NCBI RefSeq assembly: GCF_932526225.1
Contig: NC_064034.1
Location: 3,954,001 to 4,018,000 of the forward strand
Source: Nematostella vectensis
Lineage: Eukaryota > Cnidaria > Anthozoa > Actiniaria > Edwardsiidae
Reading direction: 5' to 3'
Length of the DNA: 64,000 nucleotides
Shown here: positions 21,401-32,300 of the stretch, piece after piece
How positions within the stretch are numbered: the stretch's first letter is position 1
How the letters are laid out: the number at the start of each line of letters is the position of its first letter
Translations under genes and position numbers: made by a program
The notes under the pieces: model-generated
Database searches by the model: none
Seen by the model: only the letters and a program-made list of their open reading frames with translations
What the model was told of the DNA's origin: nothing

Positions 21401-24400
21401 CTACAATGCGAAAACTAAACTTGCCGGGCTCGATGCTACGAGGTAATACATGCCCGCTACAATGCGAAAACTAAACTTGCCGGGCTCGATGCTACAGAGG
21501 TAATACATGCCCGCTACAATGCGAAAACTAAACTTGCCGGGCTCGATGCTACGAGGTAATACATGCCCGCTACAATGCGAAAACTAAACTTGCCGGGCTC
21601 GATGCTACAGAGGTAATACATGCCCGCTACAATGCGAAAACTAAACTTGCCGGGCTCGATGCTACGAGGTAATACATGCCCGCTACAATGCGACAACTAA
21701 ACTTGCCGGGCGCAATGCTACAGAGGTAATACATGCCCGCTACAATGCGAAAACTAAACTTGCCGGGCTCGATGCTACGAGGTAATACATGCCCGCTACA
21801 ATGCGAAAACTAAACTTGCCGGGCTCGATGCTACGAGGTAATACATGCCCGCTACAATGCGAAAACTAAACTTGCCGGGCGCAATGCTACAGAGGTAATA
21901 CATGCCCGCTACAATGCGACAACTAAACTTGCCGGGCGCAATGCTACAGAGGTAATACATGCCCGCTACAATGCGAAAACTAAACTTGCCGGGCGCAATG
22001 CTACAGAGGTAATACATGCCCGCTACAATGCGAAAACTAAACTTGCCGGGCGCAATGCTACAGAGGTAATACATGCCCGCTACAATGCGAAAACTAAACT
22101 TGCCGGGCTCGATGCTACGAGGTAATACATGCCCGCTACAATGCGAAAACTAAACTTGCCGGGCGCAATGCTACAGAGGTAATACATGCCCGCTACAATG
22201 CGAAAACTAAACTTGCCGGGCGCAATGCTACAGAGGTAATACATGCCCGCTACAATGCGAAAACTAAACTTGCCGGGCGCAATGCTACAGAGGTAATACA
22301 TGCCCGCTACAATGCGAAAACTAAACTTGCCGGGCTCGATGCTACGAGGTAATACATGCCCGCTACAATGCGAAAACTAAACTTGCCGGGCTCGATGCTA
22401 CGAGGTAATACATGCCCGCTACAATGCGAAAACTAAACTTGCCGGGCGCAATGCTACAGAGGTAATACATGCCCGCTACAATGCGACAACTAAACTTGCC
22501 GGGCGCAATGCTACAGAGGTAATACATGCCCGCTACAATGCGAAAACTAAACTTGCCGGGCGCAATGCTACAGAGGTAATACATGCCCGCTACAATGCGA
22601 AAACTAAACTTGCCGGGCTCGATGCTACGAGGTAATACATGCCCGCTACAATGCGAAAACTAAACTTGCCGGGCTCGATGCTACGAGGTAATACATGCCC
22701 GCTACAATGCGAAAACTAAACTTGCCGGGCGCAATGCTACAGAGGTAATACATGCCCGCTACAATGCGAAAACTAAACTTGCCGGGCGCAATGCTACGAG
22801 GTAATACATGCCCGCTACAATGCGACAACTAAACTTGCCGGGCTCGATGCCCGCTACAACTCTGACCAGGGGCGGAACCATCCACGAGTTTCAAAAAGGG
22901 GAGCTGGGGCGAAAGCAAGATGTTCAAGAAAGGGGGGGCAGATTGTGTTTTTTTTCGCGGATTTCTTTATATTTATTTTAATTTTTACGCAAAATATCTG
23001 AAAATAGGGGCCGCTCGGTTCACTCCTAGATCCTCCCCTGCTGACACTGAACTTGCCGGGCACAGCGTATTCGTGACCTTGACGAGAAGCAACAGAAACA
23101 TAAGTTAGCTATAGGAAACACAGATGACCTTGTTGCGTTTGGTTTGTTCTCACTTAAAGCGTTCAGACTGCTCACACTTTACGTTGCCCTATCTTGGTCA
23201 CTCGGTTAACACTTGCTACTTCCATCGCGTTACGTGTATATATTTGCGTTGAGTTACGACCACCGGTTTGTTAACGCGTTTGCCAACGAGTTGTACTTGC
23301 GTCCGCAAGGCTCATAACTCCGCCGTGCTAACAATCACAAGGCTCATACATGTATCGTGCTAACGGTCACAAGGCTCATACATGTATCGTGCTAACGGTC
23401 ACAAGGCTCATACATGTATCGTGCTTGCATTTGGACAGCTGCGTTGCACTTGTGTTGCGAGAGAAATAACAATTAAAATCTACATCAGCGTTTCTTGAAT
23501 AGCCTCAACGAGTTGGTGATATTTTCCAAAATTAAGAGACACTATACATTATCTTCACCACATTATGTACTGCATTACCTCAAAACTTGGATGTGTTTTA
23601 GGTGAGGAATATGGCGATAAAGTTTGAGAGTGAAGGAGGCTGTGGACCCATCTACATTGATGAGTAAGTGATTAACTATCGATTACGCGTCTGATCTATT
23701 CTCTTGGTGGATACATGATCGGTGGTGGATACAGTGAATACGTATTCCTCAACACACCCATTTATTGCTAATACCAACTTAAAAGCAGTGGCCTTCAGCT
23801 ATATAATCGACCATTACACCAAGTTTTGATAATGACAGCAGTCTCAATTATATCAATGTTAGTTTTTTTTTTCTTGTTCAGGAATGAGAACACCCATGTT
23901 ATCAGCGGGCAAGGCACCATGGGATTAGAAATAGTGGATCAAGTGGAGGACGTTGATGCCATCATCGTTCCCGTGGGGGGAGGGGGTCTGTTGGCCGGTA
24001 TTTCTGTCGCCGTAAAGACTCTTTACCCCGACATTCAAATCATCGTAAGTGAGACGACAAAGCGACCACAATTATAAGGCCTATACGCAGCCCTTAAAGT
24101 GTAACCTTTGCACGGAAATGACTAAAAAGTTACTAAAAAGACAAGAGATGAGCTAGTCATATCTCCCAACCCCCTCTCCCCCCCTTCCCCCCACCCCAAT
24201 CCCTTGGCCGCCGCCAAAAAGGAGGTCATTTCTTATTGGATCTTAGGATCGTCAAATGATACACCTTTTCCATATAGTACCTAGAACTAAGCATCCCCCC
24301 CTTCCCTCTCTTCCTCAGCAAATCGTGAGTCCACGCATAAATAATACCATAGTAGCAAATATGACCTATTGTAGTCCTCCTCACAGATATATTTTTATCG

Positions 24401-27400
24401 ACAAAAATGAAATACAAATAAACAAGATAGAAAAAAATATAAGCACGTTGACCGAGAATCGAACTTGCTTAGCTTTAAAAAAAATAGACCATACATCCAG
24501 ACGAGCGCTGAATCACCGTATGGCAGCTAAAGCTTTACGGCTAAGCTGGAGATTTCGGCCCCAACACCGCTATCTAGCGAACTGTGTAACACAAGGGTAC
24601 CGAGGCACCCGCGCATTAATAGGGAGACAATAACCAGGTTCCTAGCCCTTAAGACCTAAGTCTTATATAGTTACGCCACACACAGCTCGCTGTGACGTAG
24701 GTTGAAAAATATTGAGGTCTATTCGGGCGCTTTGAGTCTCTTGGGAGCCCCCTCGTTTGTAATGCACGTGTGTTTGATACTCTTTTGTGCAGAAGATTCT
24801 AAATACTAATTGAGTATAAAAGTATACTGAATGTCAAACGGCTAGACGACTCGTAAAATAACTGCGCATAGTTAAGAATATTCAGTGAAATAGTTTAGAT
24901 ATTTTACGGTGGAAATTTTGCGTTGCATTTTAGCTGGTATGAAAACTAAAACCGTCTGCGCACGATAAACGAAAACGCAACCAAATGTAAAGAGAATGTT
25001 TAAGATCATCATCAATTCATTTTTTTTGATAAAGCAATTGTACAGAAATTCATTTTGGCGTGAATTTTTTTAGGGAGTGGAGGCAGCTGCTTGTCCTAGT
25101 TTTCAGGCCGCGATGAGCGCAGGCAAACCCGTGAAAGTAAAAGCAGAGATGTGGCTGACTCTAGCGGAGGGTGAGTAGGTTAGTCTATTGACTCGAGTCT
25201 TTACTCTAGCGGAGGACCAATGGATCGGCATACATGACTCTGGGAAAGGAGAGTAGATACATTGACTCGAGTCTTTACTCTAGCAGAGGACGAATGGATC
25301 GGCCTGTATGACTCTGGGAAAGGAGGGTAGATACAATGACTCGAGTATTTACTCTAGCGGAGGACGAATGGATCGGCCTGTATGACTCTGGGAAAGGAGG
25401 GTAGATACAATGACTCGAGTATTTACTCTAGCAGAGGACGAATGGATCGGCCTGTATGACTCTGGGAAAGGAGAGTAGATACATTGACTCGAGTCTTTAC
25501 TCTAGCAGAGGACGAATGGATCGGCCTACATGACTCTGGGAAAGGAGGGTAGATACAATGACTCGAGTATTTACTCTAGCGGAGGACGAATGGATCGGCC
25601 TGTATGACTCTCGGAAAGGAGGGTAGATACATTGACTCGAGTCTATACTCTAGCAGAGGACGAAGGGATCGGCCTGTATGACTCTGGGAAAGGAGAGTAG
25701 ATACATTGACTCGAGTCTATACTCTAGCGGAGGACGAAGGGATCGGCCTGTATGACTCTGGGAAAGGATGGTAGATACATTGACTCGAGTCTATACTCTA
25801 GCGGAGGACGAATGGATCTGCCTACATGACTCTCGGAAAGGAGGGTAGATACATTGACTCGAGTCAGCCGCACAGTCTAGAGAAACCGCAAAACCGCGGA
25901 AAAAATTCTGAAAAACCGCGCCAGTTTTAAGGCAAAACCGCATCACCGCAAACTTTTACGCCCCTCTCTATATGACTCTGGGAAAGGAGAGTAGATACAT
26001 TGACTCGAGTCTTTACTCTGGCAGAGGACGAAGGGATCGGCCTGTATGAATCTGGGAAAGGAGGGTAGATACATTGACTCGAGTCTTTACTCTAGCGGAG
26101 AAGAATGGGTGGGGCCTACATGACTCTCGGAAAGGAGGGAAGATACATTGACCCGAGTCTATACTCTAGCGGAGGACGGATGGATCGACCTACATGACTC
26201 TGGGAAAGGAGGGGTAGATAAATTGCATTCATAGCTTTTTTATCTCCAAGGGATGACCCAGTTGACCGTGACAATATCAAGGTAAAATGGCCCTTAAGTA
26301 AAAGACAGGTCTGGTGAACGTAGAGTGCTAGGCGGGAGGGAGGGGGGGGGGGCTGCCCTGGATCCGCTACTGCTTCATTCCATCAGCCTCTTATATGTGG
26401 AATTATTTTGTGTAAATCATGAAAATTTGTATTCTTCATCAGGTCTTAGTTTTTCTATCGTCAGTGAGCTACCGTTCCAATTGGCGCGGAAACGGTTGGA
26501 CAAGATCGTCTCAGTATCGTAAGTATCAGCGAAATTCCGAAGCGATAACAGCAGGGGAGGGGCCAGGTTTGCCGCATTAGTATGGTTCAACATACAATAA
26601 AGGGCCATTTCTATGGCTCTATGAGTATCTACAAAAAGAGTATGTACTTGTACAGTCGCTCCCTTTCTTCCAGATTTTGTCTCGTCGTAGTTACAATCGT
26701 TTCTAGAGTTTCTGCTGTTGTTGTGCTTTGCTCCCTATGGCGATATGAGGGAGGAATCGGCACAATTGACAGGGAAGGGGGGAGGGGTAATATGAATGGA
26801 GATATCTTGCTTTAATGATAACGCGCGTTCAACTAAGTCATACGCCATGCCCCCTTTGTTTCGCTGTCAGGGAGGAGCACATTGCACTCGCCGTGCTTCG
26901 GTTACTGGAGAAAGAGCGCATCATCATAGAGGGGTCAGGCGCTGCAGGCCTGGCTGCACTCATCGGGGGGTACCTACCGGAGCTCAAAGGAAAGCGGTAA
27001 GCAAAGGCACAGTCCGTCTAGAACCGTGTGGGATGGAAAGTATTTAATACAAGAGGCAGGCCTGGCTTCACTCATCGGAAAGGGGGGGGGACCTACCTAA
27101 GCTTAAAGGAAAGCGGCAAGCAGAGGCACGTTCCGTCTAGAACCGCAAGGGATGGAAAGTATTAAACACAAGAGTACCAAATCAAAGATAATCAACTAAG
27201 TTAATTTTGATTCCAATTTCGGCAAACTCGATTACTGAATTATGAGAATTGAAGGAAGGATATGAAGAGCCTATCATCGCTAGTCCTTTAGGGGCGTGGC
27301 CTGGATTTGCTGCGAGGGGATAGGTTAGTTGTCCAGGCAGATCTAGGCTATTATCATACTTGTATTACTATTGCGTGCTGCTAGGCGCTTCAGCGGTTTT

Positions 27401-28382
27401 TACCCATGCTTACATGCGGGCTTGTCGCGTAGTCGCAAAGCCGGTTTACGAGCCGGTTCACGTTTTTTCCTACAGGGTTGTGGTGCCGCTATGCGGAGGC
27501 AACATTGAGTCGACTACCCTGGGGCGAGCTATTGAGCGCGGGTTGTACGCTGACCACAGAATGGTACGGTTCGTCGTACGCATCGGCGACAGGCCTGGTG
27601 CCTTAGCACGGCTTCTCCACACGATATCATCGATTGGAGCAAGGTAAGTCATGTATAATGAGGCTTGTTTTTTTATGTTAAAAAATAGTGTTAATGAGTA
27701 ATCTAATAAATTTGGGTATGGCAAGATTTGGGTGATATCACGAGGATGACACGTGTAACGAGGCATGTTTATATGGGTATGCAAGAATGTTACAAGGCGG
27801 GAAAGTTAGAGAGACAGACAGACGCAAGGCGGGCAGACAAACTCAAGGCGGACAAACAGACAAACGCAATGCGGACGGACGGACGGACAGACAGACGCAA
27901 GGTCAAGAAAAGGTCAAGACAAACACAATGAAAAAAGAGACGAACGGACAGGTTCACTCCAACTAAGTTAAACCTATTCTAAAACTGTTAACTTTTTTCA
28001 TTTAATTTTCTTAGCGTGAAGGATTTGTATCAAGAGAGGACGTGGCTCAACAGCTCCGTGTATAATATCCAGGTGAGCCCCACAAGGGTTGGAAAACATT
28101 TATGCCAAGACGGTTATGGCACTCAAATAGTCCGCGACCCTTTACCAGCCTCGCTTCCACGACCCGATCCAGGCGCGACCGAGCTATTGCTCGTGTACGG
28201 GTCATGTGATGTGGGTCATTACCATTCTCCCCCGCCTCATCAGATTTATTAATTTTTCAAATTCGCAGGTCAAAGTTGTGGCCGAGCTACGAAATGCCGC
28301 CCATGGTAAAGAACTGAGAAGTATGTTACTCCATCGGTACCATGAAGACCTACAGTGGAACACCACCAACGATGAGGGCTAA
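12499..28382 (+). CDS. PLP-dependent threonine dehydratase with C-terminal ACT domain
   Basis: Predicted L-threonine/serine ammonia-lyase. Fourteen exons join in frame to 538 codons plus stop: 12499-12577, 12833-13030, 13597-13766, 14098-14171, 15447-15492, 16153-16338, 23602-23663, 23882-24044, 25074-25170, 26443-26518, 26871-26996, 27476-27643, 28015-28072, 28269-28382. The PLP lysine is in PTGSFKVRGA (about residue 176), SAGNH at about 200-204, and [10 protein letters not shown] at about 302-311. A CGGNIE motif follows near 432, then an ACT domain (about 452-530; IGDRPGALARLLHTI), which suggests amino-acid control as in ACT-bearing dehydratases. Exons 1-3 are less certain. Exon 2 encodes a Ser/Arg-rich stretch and is 198 nt with symmetric phase, so it could be skipped. 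Introns 4, 6 and 9 are swollen by minisatellites that start at the donor site. Confidence 0.9.
12764..12811. promoter_or_regulatory. E-box / CLEAR-like cluster in intron 1
   Basis: Three CACGTG cores (12764, 12782, 12806) and one CACATG (12794) lie within 48 bp, each preceded by GT. The last reads GTCACGTGAC, a perfect palindrome matching the CLEAR motif bound by TFEB/MITF-type bHLH-Zip factors. It sits just upstream of exon 2 of the + strand dehydratase gene. Binding is inference. Confidence 0.5.
14172..15375. repeat. 33-bp minisatellite starting at exon 4 donor, about 36 copies
   Basis: The array begins at the GT of the exon 4 donor (CTACGGGGAG/GTAAGACAAGG). Its unit contains CTAGCGGGGAGGTGAGGCAAGG, which matches the junction closely apart from one inserted base and A-to-G changes. 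Every unit therefore carries a good donor-like AG/GTGAGG. Because the unit is 33 bp it is open over long stretches on both strands, which produces long spurious reading frames. Confidence 0.95.
16293..22859. repeat. 56/57-bp minisatellite made from exon 6 end plus its donor, about 116 copies
   Basis: The first copy (16293-16338) is the last 46 nt of dehydratase exon 6, followed by its donor GAG/GTAATACATGCC. The unit then repeats to 22859. Two main forms exist: a 57-bp form ending GGGCGCAATGCTACAGAG and a 56-bp form ending GGGCTCGATGCTACGAG, both keeping AG/GTAATA. Sub-blocks are themselves duplicated. Only the 57-bp form preserves the reading frame of exon 6; the 56-bp form shifts it to a TAA. 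The array accounts for most of the 7.3-kb intron 6. Confidence 0.97.
22868..23042. mobile_element. MITE-like element in decayed end of minisatellite
   Basis: A segment starting CAGGGGCGGA and ending TCCCCTG, with a poly-T core, interrupts the last decayed minisatellite copy, which resumes as ACTTGCCGGGC at 23051. CTGAC flanks both ends, consistent with a target-site duplication. The terminal CAGGGGCGG resembles the element at 29701-29960. Confidence 0.6.
23337..23424. repeat. 32-bp tandem repeat, about 3 copies
   Basis: CACAAGGCTCATACATGTAT plus CGTGCTAACGGT repeats between the minisatellite and exon 7 of the dehydratase gene. Confidence 0.85.
24060..25060. other. Dehydratase intron 8, no recognised content
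   Basis: Mostly unique AT-rich sequence with a C-rich run near 24170-24200. A stretch near 24440-24560 has tRNA-like boxes on the - strand but no cloverleaf. No exon is needed here: flanking exons join in phase. Confidence 0.6.
25171..26225. repeat. 74-bp minisatellite starting at exon 9 donor, about 13-14 copies
   Basis: The exon 9 end ACTCTAGCGGAGG (25158-25170, donor GTGAGT) recurs in every unit as ACTCTAGCGGAGG followed by ACGAATGG. The unit also carries GGAGGGTAGATACATTGACT, resembling the donor with its downstream bases. The array starts right at the splice site. A non-repeat insert at about 25866-25975, rich in AACCGC, interrupts it. Confidence 0.92.
26945..27172. repeat. Tandem duplication of exon 11 end and donor, about 112 bp
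   Basis: Copy 1 (26945-27056) contains the last 52 nt of dehydratase exon 11 and its donor AAGCG/GTAAGC. Copy 2 (27057-27172) repeats this with a G-run and with the donor changed to GCAAGC. It is a two-copy version of the same junction duplication that built the neighbouring minisatellites. Confidence 0.9.
27811..27931. repeat. GACA/GGAC-rich simple repeat
   Basis: Degenerate GACAGACAGACGCAAGGC and GGACGGACGGAC motifs in intron 12 of the dehydratase gene. Confidence 0.8.
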
Positions 28383-29334
28383 ATCAACACACGTCAATCA
28401 ATCGCCACCCAACAGCTTAATCTGTTTTAACGAAATGTACATGTATAAGGAAATGTATATATTTTCATTGTGGACTAATACAGTTTGGAAAATAAATCTT
28501 TTGAAGTCACCATTAGAGTAAGGGGACCATGTGAGCTCACGAACGCGCAGGGCTGGGGTTGAAATGGATTGTGGCGATATCATTGCAGACTCATGGCCAC
28601 AAATTGCTGGGGTGGGGAGGGTGCGCACATGCTGATATACAAAAAAAGTAAAACGAAAGCTTTTTGTAGGGCCACAAGAGTGACACGCTAGAGGAAAATA
28701 CCCCTGGGTTTCCGAGGATGGGGGGGACTGGGGCGCACGCACCCTTCGCGCCACACCCTACGTAGCTACGCTTCTATATTCAGAGTCCAGAGAGTCTACT
28801 AAAAAATCTCACATATTAGCTATACATCTGACAATAAAAATGATAAATATATCATGTTTTGAAAAATCTTCTCAAATAAATAACACCATTTCTGTGTAAA
28901 ACAAATGAAATGGGCACTGGATTGGTATGGTTCAACAGCATCTACAACCCTCGTTTGTCGGCTGTCTTGCGACACTTGGCTAGTCAGAGTGGGAGTTTTG
29001 GCCGGCGTTTGGCTTGGTTTGTATTGGGGTTTGGACTGGTTTTCACATCTGAGATGCCATTCACAGGGCGGCCTAGAATACAAATCAATATATCTTGTTC
29101 AAACAGAAAAAGAACACAATTCGATCAAGAAGTAGTTTTTTTATGAAACATAATTCAGACAACTTTTTTTTTTGTTATTCGTTAACAAAGTTATTTAGAC
29201 TTTAAAACGTCACGGGACTGTTCTGTTATTTTTATCGTACTATTATTTACTGACGATTTCCCCATCTGAGAAATAAAGGCTATGGGAACTTGGCACTAGC
29301 TTGCTACTGGCCCACCTGGCAAAGGTGAGGCAGC
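28383..29334. other. Convergent intergenic region
   Basis: Holds the 3' UTR of the + strand dehydratase with AATAAA at 28491-28496, about 110 nt past the stop, and the presumed 3' UTR of the convergent SLC35D gene. Short open frames at 28398-28754 and 28905-29146 have no recognisable domains and are not called. Confidence 0.7.
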
Positions 29335-32300
29335 TCATACATCAAGTCTTGCACGTTTTGCTTCACCTGTATCCGTGGGGGGTGGGGGTGGTGGTTGCTT
29401 CTCCCGGAACGTGATGTACGAATAGATTATGCTACCGGAGACGCTTAGCAGAAGAAGGAAAAACAAAACGTTAGAGGTTTCAACAACTTGAAATTCTTTC
29501 ATCTGTGTTACATTATTTCATTTTGTAGTTGCTGCCATTAGTCGGGAACGTTGGTCAAGAATACACTGTAGGGGCATAACGCTGAACAATGAAACACAAT
29601 GATGACATGTGAGCCAATCATGACTCAATGACACTTATGCCTGGTGCGCACTAGTGACATAACGACATAATGACATAGGCGTGTGTACCCTGTACCCATA
29701 CAGGGGCGGATCCAGGATTTTATAATAGGGGGTGGATAATGGCCAGATAGATGGCTTGTATCTAATCCAGTGGTTTTTGGTAGGTCACACAGATCTGAAT
29801 AGAATTGAATTTGTCGTGCCAGCAAAGTCAAGCAGGCGAGGGCACATCGACAGTACCTTCTCCGTAGTTTTTTCAAACAAAGTTAATTTTTAATTTAAAT
29901 TTTGCTCAAAAAGGGGGGTGGATATCCACCCAATCTACCCCCACCCTGATTCGGCCCCTGGCCCAACATAACGACATGAATATAAAGACATCTTTTAAGT
30001 TATTATGTCCAGGTCGTTATGTTGGGCTTAAAAGAGTGCGTGCGCCTATGTTGCTATGTCGTTATGTCACTACTGTGCACTAGGCATTACTCGCAAGGGT
30101 GTGCTAATAAGCGACTGTGTCAACACATTAAAATATACTTGTGACGTGTGGTGAACCAACAGCTAGAGAAACTTCAACTTTCAAGTTTCATATTTTTTGC
30201 GAGACTGCCTTTCTATGGGCAAACCCCTTGGTTCCTAAATATTATAACTAAATATTTGTTTATGTTACAAAGTGATTGTAGACTGCTATGGTGTAGATAT
30301 CTAAAAGAGACTTTCTTCACCTGATATTGAGTCCAATAAAGTTTGTAATGCTGAAGACATAATCTCCACCAATAAACATTCCAAGGTAGGTTACTAGAAT
30401 ATTCTGTAAAAAGGAAATTATAAATAACGTTAATGTTTATGTATGGTTGTTCTAAAAGCATGTGGTGGAGGTATACAGTAGACGAATTACCTTCAAACAT
30501 CCTACAATTGTCGTTGTAAGGGCAGAATTTGCCTGGGTACATAGGAATATGGAGTACATCAGGATAAATCTAGAAAACAAAACCAGGTACATACAACATC
30601 ACACCAAAAGATCAACTTATTTATATATGTATTGCCTTCAATAAATTATCTGCTACATACCCCATTAAACAGGACATGGTAAACTGTAGAACAAATGCTA
30701 TGTCTGTCCAGTGTTCATACAAAGAAACCTATAAGGTAATTACAAGGGTTTGTAAATAGGAGGACTATTGAATACTGTAAAAAAAAATTGAAAAGGTAAT
30801 TTTAAGGCAACAAACAGAGAATGCAGGTAATCAAATTGGACTTCATTTTCAAGTTACATACACTGCTTGAAAACTGAAGGAGGAAAAAAAGGTCTCCCTA
30901 TTATAAATAAAAATGCTTTTGAGATTCTAGTGTTAATCACCTTATGAAGGTCATTTGTGTAATATGCTATCAATACTGCAGGCTGAAGGTCATTTGTGTA
31001 ATATGCTATCAATACTGCAGGCCCCAGATTCTAGTGTTAATCACCTTATGAAGGTCATTTGTGTAATATGCTAGCAATACTGCAGGCCCCAGCATAAAAA
31101 CAGCATTGTAAAACATTAAACCATACTTGTTGAGATCCTGGAAGACAATAGAAAAAAAGCACAGTAATGAGGTAGGGGTCTGTTAATGAAAATGCTTGCA
31201 AAGAGAATATAAATTAGGGATAAAAGAAGTACATGGATTCACTCTTGCATCCAAGGCGATAATAAGAGGAGTTGTAGAATAACAATGTTCAATGCTGCCT
31301 GCCCATGCCTGTTGGTATATTTTATAGAAAATGCCTATTTGTTCATTTCATTAAAGCCCTAATTCTGGTAATCTCCTGTCTGTGACTTTTCAGGATTTTC
31401 ATCAGTTTTCCTAACATCCATTGCAGTTATCAAAGAAAGTATACACGAAAATTGAAGACTCATTGCTTAGATTAAAGCATGATATCAACAAAACACATAA
31501 ACAAACACAAACAATTTCAGTAGAGTTTGTCTAAGAGAGAGGTCTCATGTCAAAATGCTTATTATACAGAATACTTTAGAACTTAGCTTGCTTTACATGA
31601 ATGCCCACAGAGCTGGCCTTAAGGTGAGGGCATGGTGGGCTCAAATCAAAATGTTTACAAATAGAAAGCTTTTTATTAGCTGTTATCACATACTTTAGCA
31701 TTTAGCTTCTGTTTTACATAAACACCTAAAACAAAAATAGAAAGGTATTAAAAACACTATAACCTGGTAATACTCAAAGAACAGGAAAAGACAATGTACA
31801 TACCATTGGCAGCAGTAAATACATCATTTAGAAGAATATAAAAGTATCCCAATGTATCAAATGCCAGGTCATCACTGGAAGAAAATGTATCATTATTTAT
31901 ACTGTTATTCTGTGCACTTTTGATACCTCTCTATAAAAAAGTCACATAATTTGTACAAACCTCGCTGCTATTAATGCTCCAGCAATCATCATAAAAACTG
32001 TCAGCTGAACTTTGACTGAAGCTCTGTGTCTAAAAAAAGAGGCGCTAAAATTTTAGGTAAGCTGCACAGAATGCTGTAAGATTAATTATAATATTGTGGA
32101 AATAGTTGAGAGTGTTTTAAATAAATCCAGAAAAAATTATAAACATTAAAAATTGGTAATAATGGTTGACCCCTTTTTCTTGAAAACTCTGTACTTCTCC
32201 CTCTTTTAAAATTGCACAGTAGTACAGCAGTTAAAAAAAAACGCACATTCTTTTCAATAACTAATCAAAATATATCACCAATAATCAAAAATATAATTGT

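Noticed and set aside
16101-22828. Many short - strand frames with MYYLCSIAPGKFSFRIVAG
   Set aside because: Antisense translation of the 56/57-bp minisatellite.
16293-22859. CRISPR-like array
   Set aside because: Units are contiguous without unique spacers, and the genome is eukaryotic.
24430-24570. Possible tRNA on the - strand (box-like TAGCTGCCATACGG and GTTCGATTC)
   Set aside because: The T stem does not pair and no acceptor stem could be formed; at most a tRNA-derived SINE remnant.
28905-29146. Overlapping + strand open frames after the dehydratase gene
   Set aside because: They lie in the convergent 3' region, have no homology I can see, and no splice or start context.
30213-30320. 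Alternative SLC35D C-terminus reading into 30213
   Set aside because: It would need a 20-nt intron; exon 29443-29335 gives the family-typical [11 protein letters not shown] end instead.
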